Assembly (NCBI GenBank): GCA_030248215.1
Contig: JASANG010003910.1
Location: 186,001 to 250,000, forward strand
Direction of reading: 5' to 3'
DNA length: 64,000 nt
Source of the DNA: Enoplolaimus lenunculus
Lineage: Eukaryota > Nematoda > Enoplea > Enoplida > Thoracostomopsidae
Positions 1 to 64,000 of the stretch are shown here, piece after piece. The number at the start of each line of letters is the position of its first letter. Position 1 is the first letter of the stretch. The notes beneath the pieces are model-generated. The model was not told the DNA's origin, made no database searches, and saw nothing but the letters and a program-made list of their open reading frames with translations. The translations under genes and the position numbers were made by a program.

Positions 1-154
1 TGAATACTGTCTGTATACGTATGTATGTAGCTGTTCCTGTTGCATGTTTCTAGTCATTGAATAGGTCGGGTTAGTAAAGTTTGCATCAGGTGACTTTCCA
101 CGTATTAAAGGTAACGCTCGTATTCTTAAATGCGTAAATATATATAATATATAT

Positions 155-508
155 CAGGGTACAACCGGAATTCCGATTCCGGCATTTTTTCACCTTCCGG
201 TTCCGGTTCCGGTAAATTTTTACCGGATTTAAAAATTCCGGTATTATAATTTGGCCGTTTTCTTAACTTTGCTAATTTTTAAGAATCTCTTTTGAAAGCC
301 ACTTGTACTCCGAATATAAGCCATTGATGGTGGATTTCACTTCAGTCGATGATGAAAATCTAAAATACAACAAATAAAATAAATACCTATGTTCGACTAA
401 GGTTATTTCACAAATAATAGAGCAAAAAATAAGATTAAAATGAAATTTTTGGTGAAATGCATTTTTTACTTTCAGGTTCCGGTAAATTGTAATTCCGGTT
501 GCACCCTG
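155..508 (-). mobile_element. hAT-like MITE, CCGGAA family, copy 1
   Basis: It starts CAGGGTACAACCGGAATTCC and ends GGTTGCACCCTG. The terminal inverted repeats are followed inward by arrays of the motif CCGGAA/TTCCGG. It is flanked by AT runs (ATATATAT left, AAATATAT right) compatible with an 8-bp target duplication. It carries no coding capacity. Other copies with exact 8-bp duplications identify the family as hAT-like. Confidence 0.8.
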
Positions 509-520
509 AAATATATATAT

Positions 521-909
521 CAGGGTGCAACCGGAATTACAATTTACCGGAACCGGAACCGGAACCGGAATTTGAAAATTTTACCGGAACCGGAACCGGA
601 ACCGGAAAATGAAAAATGCATTTCACCAAAAATTTCATTTTAATCGTATTTTTTGCTCTATTATTCGTGAAACAACCTTAGTCGAACACAGGTATTTATT
701 TTATTTGTTGTATTTTAGATTTTCGTCGTCGACTGAAGTGAAATCCACCATCAACGGCTTATATTCTGAGTACAAGTGGCTTTCAAAAGAGATTCTTAAA
801 CGGCCAAATTATAACACCGGAATTTTTAAATCCGGTAAAAATTTACCGGAACCGGAACCGGAAGGTGAAAAAATGCCGGAACCGGAACCGGAATTCCGGT
901 TGCACCCTG
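521..909 (+). mobile_element. hAT-like MITE, CCGGAA family, copy 2 (inverted next to copy 1)
   Basis: It starts CAGGGTGCAACCGGAATTAC and ends TTCCGGTTGCACCCTG, with repeated ACCGGA hexamers near both ends. It lies 12 bases from copy 1 in the opposite orientation, so 155-909 reads as a large imperfect palindrome. Flanks are ATATATAT and GTATATAT. Confidence 0.82.
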
Positions 910-2079
910 GTATATATATGTATATATATATATATCAGTTGCGGATGTCAAAATTTGAACCGAGGTTGGCTGAGTTTCAAAGCTCACCCTTCGCTTATTC
1001 GAATGTTTATGAAATATCAGCCACTGGTGATAGGTGTTACACTAATTTTATAATACGAATGTATGTAGATGTTTGGTCTGGGGTAAAATGGAATACGTTG
1101 GCTGTGCTTACAGAATAAATGTGCTTTTTCGGAAGCAACAGCATGGTTAGTATATATGACGGGCGGCAACTTGAAATGTTCGCATGCGCAATAAAATTTT
1201 GTTTAATTTTGTTTCAATTTTAGCTTTTTTATATTCAATTTTTAATTAAAGCATGTCAAGTTTTGTGTGATACCGACGTGTAGTCGAAGAGTAATTTCGG
1301 AATTTACAGCGGTCGCCCGGTGTGCGCGAATTGAACATATTCGCATGTTTTTCATCTTACAGGGTGATATTCATGGGCGTTATACAAAGCGCTCATAGGA
1401 GGATACATATACATCCCCCGGAAATTTCTGGGAAACTCTAAAAACGCACTTTTACAGGCGGCAGTACAGCCTTCAGAGGTCAGAAAGTTCGCTTGCAAAA
1501 ACTTTTTTAGATGTGGGTTTTCTCCTCATGAAATGAAAGTCTGGCTGCGCTCCTGGTAACACTGTAGTGATCCGAATAAGAGGGGGAGGGTGATAAGAGG
1601 AGGTAGCCATTTAGAGTCCCAATCAATAAGAGTCTGTCAGTCTGCATCCCTAATTTGAGTCCATATGAGAGACCAAAGAAGGAAAATTGCAAACACGCTC
1701 AATATGTAGCATACACTCAGACAACCAGCACAAATTGTTATTAAATGTGGAACAAAAATTAACGGACACGGCAGTCAAGAAAACCGCTCCGAGTCAACAA
1801 GTCAGATTTGCTCAAAAGAAAATTATTAAAAACAAGGGCAGTGGGTCCTACTAAAACGGGTGAACTAAAAGCAAATAGTCCGTCACCGAATAGCAGGACG
1901 GGTACTGTTGGGAGAGGCAGAATAAATATCTGTCCGTTTCCTCGTATTCGGTTCACTACAGTAGTGTGATTGTTTTTGTCTGGGTAGCGGTTAAAAATAG
2001 TTCGGTGTTCGGTGATATATAGTTGATTCAATGACTCGAATGAAATATTCACAATATTGGAATGGTCAAGTGTGTTGAG

Positions 2080-2673
2080 CAGGGAGCAACCGGATATTAA
2101 TTTATGGTAACCAGAACTGTGTTTTTAAAACCGGATGGGATAAGAATCGTCGTATTGAAATCTTTAATATGTCCAATTGTAATAAGCCATTTAGGGTAAT
2201 CGGAGCTACATCCATAAATATTCTGCATCCGGTTTGGTTATTACGGACTTGAACTATGTTATTGTAGGCTGGAACAAAAAGTTTGGTGTTTGCAAAATTT
2301 CATTAACCAGTCTTGTTGACATGTATACGTACGGTGTGAGTATACGGTACATAACGTTGACTAACAAGGTGGGGTGCTGCCGGATATCCGGTTCCGATTT
2401 AATAGCCTACAAAACTAACGGATACCGGATATTTGCGGTGGTATTGCTGAATATTATAAAACTACTTTTTACAAGAAGTTCAAGTTTTGATACGTTTTCA
2501 GGTTCTTTTAAGTTATGTAAGCGAACAAGAGTTAAACGCATGCTTGCATTAAATAATTTGAGTTGATCAGCCGCAATTATGAACTTTATGACAGCCAAAA
2601 TAATTTATTTTAACATGTAAAATATGCGTATCAGGTTGCAGTATCCGGTAAATTTATATCCGGTCGCACCCTG
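2080..2673. mobile_element. CCGGAT-family repeat, hAT-like ends
   Basis: It starts CAGGGAGCAACCGGATATTA and ends ATCCGGTCGCACCCTG, with scattered CCGGATA motifs inside (GGATACCGGATATTTGCGG near 2420). I could not see a matching 8-bp duplication, so one end may be wrong or nested. Related elements are at 32169-32550 and 51138-51545. Confidence 0.5.
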
Positions 2674-3522
2674 CACTCAGGAAACGTGTTTGCCCGGATG
2701 ACTTATTTCGGTTAAAAATGGAATCGCTATTTTAAAGTATTCCGAAAACATTATTCAGTGTTTGCTTAATCTGTTGAATTTTCTGTCGGTAACGCTGTTA
2801 TGTTTTGGTTTGCAGTAAAGAAGTTTTTGGTGACAAAATTTAGACCGGATTCAGCTTCGAGAGTTATTTATCGTCTATTTCCAGTCGGCAAAGATGTTTT
2901 ATAAACGAAAAACAACTTTGTAAATTCAGTTGGTTTGTTTGGTTATGAATATCTGCCGAGAGTTGAAAAGCTAGTCTGAAACTAAAGTTGTAACATTTAA
3001 AAATATATACGCGGGCCCGGGCCCGGATTTTTCTGAAGAAAAAGGCGGACCCTGGCTTAAAATTTTTAAGAATGCAACCGCGGACCCGGGATGATTTCTT
3101 GAAGCGAAAACCTGACCCGCAATTATTCGGCTAAAATAACCGGAATACCGAGACTCGGATGCAACTCTTAACTGAAACCGAGACGCTGCCGGATGCGGAG
3201 TCTCAATTTTGGTTGTTTGCAGTAAAATACTGGCAATGTTGGTTAAAATTGTAAGGGTCATATATGCATATGTAGTAACAGTTGCAAAATTTTAAGTTTA
3301 CGTATTTAGATATGTATAGTTTGAACGGAACTTATAATTTCTTGGCTGTTGTGTACGTACATATTTGATATCCGTTCGAGCTCGTAGCTATAGGGAAGTG
3401 AGTGCGCTCAGTCCAGTCCATCTCTGGAAAAGTTTCAAGCTCGCTTGCAAGTCATCTGAAAGCCCCCGAATGGCTCTCCTTAAATTTTTAGCTTCCTTAC
3501 ACGCGTAAATGGCTACCACGAG

Positions 3523-3630
3523 CAGGGATGGGTGGTCTCGGCCAAAAAACGAGACCGATACCGAGACCAGCCAAGTCCCGAGACTTACCGAGACCGAGAC
3601 CGAGACCGAGACTGAGACCACCCATCCGTG
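3523..3630. mobile_element. Short MITE with GAGACC hexamer array
   Basis: A 108-base palindrome-like element, ends CAGGGATGGGTGGTCTC and its inverse with one mismatch, filled with GAGACC/GAGACT repeats. It is flanked by ACCACGAG and ACGACGAG, an 8-bp target duplication with one mismatch. It sits 57 bases before the IS2 exon, inside the presumed acceptor region. A second, truncated copy starts at 33103. Confidence 0.65.
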
Positions 3631-3687
3631 ACGACGAGCGGGGTTTGTTGTATTTACATTATCTAAAATCTTCGATTATTGTTTCAG

Positions 3688-59990
<56,303 letters not shown>

Positions 59991-62900
59991 TTTTTTTTTA
60001 ATTTCAGCTGGAGCTAGGGGTGTAGGTGTGGGTAAATCTTGACCTGGGGGTGGACTTAAATTGTAAGTCGTACTGTTTCGTCACAAGCACGCTTGGCTTT
60101 AACCCGGAAATTGGAAAATTGTTCAGCTTCGAACTGTAATATGTAAAAAAATATCGCGTTTTACTTTAATTTCATGAGTTTATAAATATTAGTATTTCGA
60201 TTTTGGCATTGACATATTCTCGCGTTTTAGCTGCATAAAACTTTCTGCAATCAGAAGCCTGCTTAACGAGTTGTTTCAAATAACTGATTTGGTGCGCTGC
60301 CAGCGATCATGTTTTCGGCGCCAAATTCAGTTTTTTGACAATAACTCAATAACCAGACGTCTGATTGGGAACATTTACGATTATTCGTCTTAGCTTCACA
60401 ACTCGTGTCAAATGGTATATATTTTATAATTTTTTGACAAAAAAAAATGGCTCCAATGATTCAATTTGAGACCTGAAAAATTCGAATTTTTTAAAATTTT
60501 ATGTTTGGGAGTGGAATACTCTTGGGAGGTCATCAGAACATCAGAAACTGATGAGCGGAGCGAGCTAAACAAGCCACGTTTGTTTTTGTAAGGACATATT
60601 AAATCCCTGGTTTTTTCTGACTTCAAAGCCTCTCAATTGCTGCAACCTCGCGTACAAAGCGAAGTTGAAGCTAGACGTATTCTTGTGTTAAATCATACGG
60701 TAAAGGCAAGCTTTCAATTTTGTGCGCACCAGCTTTGGCCCCACTGTCGTCGGAACCTGGTTAGCGAATCGACCAAGCTGCATATGTAGTTTTACATTTA
60801 GTCTCGTGGTAAATTTCAATTCAGAAATCCATTTATATTTTTATATGCTGCAATTTTCGCTCTTTTTGGACATGTAATGTTTTTGGTGATCACATACACA
60901 CGGTCACTGATAATATGTTTCATGTAAATTAGTTACATATCATCTAAAAACAGTGTTTTATATCATGATTAGTTGCATATTATATTTAAGAATCGTTTAA
61001 TATTTTTCCGATTATTTCTTTTTTCCACCCCCCCGGAAAAAATGGAAAATATGAAAAAACCATTTTTGCGGTAATTTTTTTCCGGCCAACAGCCCTGATA
61101 CTAATTAAATCTATTTTACTTTCATCGTCACTAATTGAACAAGTTACTTTAAAATGTCATCTTAAGGGTTATCAAATTGTAAAACACGACCCAAATTTAA
61201 CACTGCCGGGATTTTTAATTCCGGTAAACATTTACCGGAACCAAAACCGGAAGGTGAAAAAACGCTGGAACCGGAACGGAATTCCGTTTGCACCCTGGCT
61301 TATACCTAAGACTTAGCCTAAGCCTAAGCCTGAGTAAAAAATTAGTCAAAAGTTTAAGCTTACTCTCTATTGCAATCCCGCAGAAAAACTAGGTTGCAAA
61401 TAACGTATGCGTAGCTGCTACATTTTAGCACCGCCGCAAGCTATTAGCATCATTTTATAATATACTGTCGGTTTGAATTACGTTTATGGTTGTTTGAAGT
61501 CTGCGGCATGCTGGTCATTCCTTTTTGTTTTTCGCTGCGGGAAAAACGAAATATCACTATGGTACAAATATATGCAGTCTTGATATACTGTAGAGTAGCT
61601 TTTGTTGCGTATTTACGCACAAAAATTTGGCTCTCGGGCGCAAAATAAATCTATTGTACATTTCGTGATAAAAACCTTAGGTTTGTATATGAGCACAGCA
61701 TATATTGGCGAATTGGTAAAATAGCCGGTATTCTTCAAGTTTACTAAACTAAAGTAAGAGTTGAAATTTTTGTTCTGGTCGGGTTAACAGTTGCGAATTC
61801 CGACCTATAACACTTTTAATGGAATATATGCCTCAATTTTATGCTGTGAAACCAAACGCATAATTTTCAATGCAAAAGTAGAAGTGCTATTAAGACATAT
61901 ATTTGAAGACTACTCTAAGTAATATTTCAAATAAAAAGTAAACTTTTATTCGAATGTTGGTCAGGGCTGTAACCAGGATTTTATTTCGGGAATCGATAAT
62001 TTCGTCGAAAAATTTCTGCAAGCGAGCGTAGCGAATGAGAAATTTTTTACTTACTTCTGATTGCTGTTCTACAGTTTGTAAAAGTGAGTTTTTCCAGTCG
62101 TTGTACGAGTTTCATTTGGATATATTCAGTCACCATATAACCCGTTGTATATACCCCTGATGTTGCTGTATGAAACAGAATTCACAATTATTGTAATTTT
62201 ATGCATAGCGTCGTCGTATCCTAACATTGGCTCGAGCGTTGTCTTTGGTTTTCAAATTTATGACAAAGTTTGTAGTTTATAATTGTATTCACGGCTCTTG
62301 TACACTTCTCCTCTATATTTAAGGATAAAGTTTAGGCAACAATTTAGCCATAGATGAACCTTTTCCTAAACCTAAGCTTAATTATTGTACGGTAGTAAAC
62401 AAGGATGTAGTTGTTAAACTAGTACGACCAAGAGTGGGTAATCGCTAACAAGAGTGTGCAACTGGACACATTCTGTATAAAAAGGATGTACCCGGCACGC
62501 GTTCTGGTTTTGCACTACCTCCCCTTTATTTATAGGGAGGTACAACCGGTGCGAACCATGTCACTTTATGCGGCGTAGACATTTTCTCCTTGTAGTTTAA
62601 TTTAGTGGTATTCATGTGATAGCGGCCCCCTCCCCTCTAAGTAAGGGATGGGCCGGCCAAAAACACAACACCTGGTGGTACATTTGGTACCATGCGGGAC
62701 TCCAAGAGTTGTACACTCTTGTCATTGTCCACTCTTCGTACGGCGCCTGGTTGCTGCTATACATAAAACGGCCCATGTATAGAACCGGGTTCCGGAGGGG
62801 CTATAATAGAGTCAGTTTAAGCTTTACACTAATTAACGCCTAGTGTTGTTGGACAAAGTAAAAAAATACAAAATCGTCAAAGATAGCGCTGTGCCACCGT

Positions 62901-64000
62901 TTACGACGGTTACCCACGTGAGCCGGTGTATGGATAGTTAACTGTATGACAGATTGCTTCTTTCAATATATTTAACATCACGCGAACGAAAAAGCGAAAA
63001 TTAACTCTACAATTACAGTGTGGTCGCATAATGGGCCCGATCGTACTATATATACAGTCTCTTTCACTCTGGTTAGCAGCAATCAGACATCAGGCGCTCA
63101 AAATGGTGTGCTTTGAGGTGTGGGTATACGGCGATATGAGGGTATATCAGTCAGGTTGCACGTATTGGACTTGCCCTTGTCAGCTAAAAGATATATTTAG
63201 AACGCGCATGCGCAACATTTATCACTCAAAGATGTGTTATGGTTTTGTTGTTTTTATTGAAAATGTTTTCAACCAAGGCGTGTAACTTGCAACGCATATA
63301 TGTTAGTGGCAGATCTTATAGACTTTCTGTCAGATCTCTTGTCAGATCGATGAACCTGCTCGTATGTGTGTAACAACGAAACGTTTGTTGCATTCGTTTA
63401 AGCCAGGGTGCAACCGGGATTCCAGTTTCGGTCGGCGAAACCAAAATTTTCACTGACCAGTTTAGATTTTAATCCGGAACTTTTCAGCGTATTTTGTGTT
63501 ACTTTCGGTGTTTATAATATTGTCGTTCAACAATTTAACATTAAATTTTTGTGTTGAATTTGTTATTTTTAAAGTAATAAAAAGTAGCAAGGGGACAGGC
63601 AGTTGCATTTTTAGGAAGTTGATGATAAATAGTGAAAAAAAGCTGGAGTATTATTTTTGGTCGGACTGTGCTAAAAATAATTTTTCACTATCGCTCCAGC
63701 GTATATGTGTTGCCTAATGCCAGAAAGTGAGCTGTATTGACAGGAAATATGCTTTCATTCGGCTAGGAAGCTGATTTTTACTTCTTTCTTGATTAGGCCG
63801 GTATCCATAACGGACCCGGGGGTTAAACCAACCTTGGAAAATTTTGGTCTCCCTGTAAAAGTTACAACTACACTTGTTAGTTATATATATACGAAACTTT
63901 CGCATGGCCCTCCTGAAAAATTTTAGGACCTCCTGTTCGTACCATGTGTTACGCTGTCCTCGCAGGACATAAACACTTAACATAGTAGGACAAGCTAAGT
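59991..64000 (+). other. Downstream region: 3' UTR/intergenic or intron
   Basis: No conserved protein seen. Contents: right part of a CCGGAA MITE (61198-61298), a telomere-like patch (61306-61345), a weak telomere-like element (about 62292-62400) and the left end of a CCGGAA MITE at 63404 (CAGGGTGCAACCGGGATTCC). AATAAA signals occur at 61644 and 61930, but none can be tied to the gene. Confidence 0.5.
61198..61298 (+). repeat. CCGGAA MITE, truncated right half
   Basis: It contains ATTCCGGTAAACATTTACCG and GGAACGGAATTCCGTTTGC and ends CACCCTG. The left half is absent, so it is a 5'-truncated copy. Confidence 0.65.

Larger units (their letters stand above)
1..3687 (+). other. Upstream intron (partial) with transposons
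   Basis: No exon was found here. The expected IS1 exon (a hydrophobic FEYxILxxIFANC-type segment) is not present in any frame that I read. The stretch holds two hAT-like MITEs in inverted orientation (155-909), a CCGGAT-type repeat (2080-2673), a CG-rich patch of CCCGGG runs around 3008-3090, and a short GAGACC MITE just upstream of the first exon. Confidence 0.7.

Noticed and set aside
440-1053. Open frames with repeating Asn-Arg or Pro-Glu dipeptides
   Set aside because: They are translations of the CCGGAA hexamer arrays in MITEs. No conserved protein, and the same artefact occurs at every copy of the family.
1096-1143. Possible small exon before domain I (CTTACAG acceptor, GTTAGT donor)
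   Set aside because: The translation shows no IS1 or S1-S2 similarity in the phase required; Cav1 conservation would be expected there.

Overview
The window is animal nuclear DNA. It is AT-rich, has long introns, and is crowded with short non-autonomous DNA transposons. It holds one large gene on the + strand that runs through almost the whole 64 kb. Translated exons with matching GT/AG sites and matching phases give the alpha1 (pore) subunit of an L-type (Cav1, egl-19/CACNA1C/D-like) voltage-gated calcium channel. The window opens inside an upstream intron; the first exon seen starts at transmembrane segment IS2. From there I could trace 40 exons per transcript (42 including two extra alternative copies) through all four domains, the EF-hand/pre-IQ/IQ region and a long low-complexity tail, to a stop at 59988-59990 (or a donor at 59963). 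That is about 1,990 codons. All four pore glutamates (EEEE), the S4 arginine/lysine ladders, the beta-subunit binding helix and the IQ motif are present.

Organism: the C-terminal and domain II-IV sequences look most like nematode EGL-19 as I remember it. Many introns carry degenerate TTAGGC/GCCTAA runs, the nematode telomere hexamer. I infer a nematode with an expanded, transposon-rich genome; the exact group cannot be fixed from the sequence alone.

Layout: 1-3687 upstream intron with an inverted pair of transposons; 3688-9537 domain I and the beta-binding helix; 9968-11431 I-II loop; 14097-16026 domain II; 16727-17770 acidic II-III loop; 18186-26750 domain III; 27451-40901 domain IV, with the IVS2 exon present in three versions (28444, 32852, 33627); 41397-45545 EF-hand, pre-IQ and IQ; a 10.4-kb intron full of repeats; 55950-59990 C-terminal tail exons; 59991-64000 without recognisable genes.

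The most interesting feature is the triplication of the IVS2 exon. All three copies are phase 0/0, have good splice sites and keep the S2 glutamate but differ elsewhere, which points to mutually exclusive splicing at a position different from the classical IVS3 pair of vertebrate Cav1 genes. The second is the mobile-element landscape: several hAT-like MITE families with 8-bp target duplications, each carrying next to its ends arrays of its own ~6-bp motif (CCGGAA, GAGACC, GCCGAT, CCGGATA). Three tandem arrays (units of 58, ~121 and 175 bp) also lie in introns. I saw no retrovirus-like, LTR, Polinton, LINE or other protein-coding mobile element and no RNA genes.
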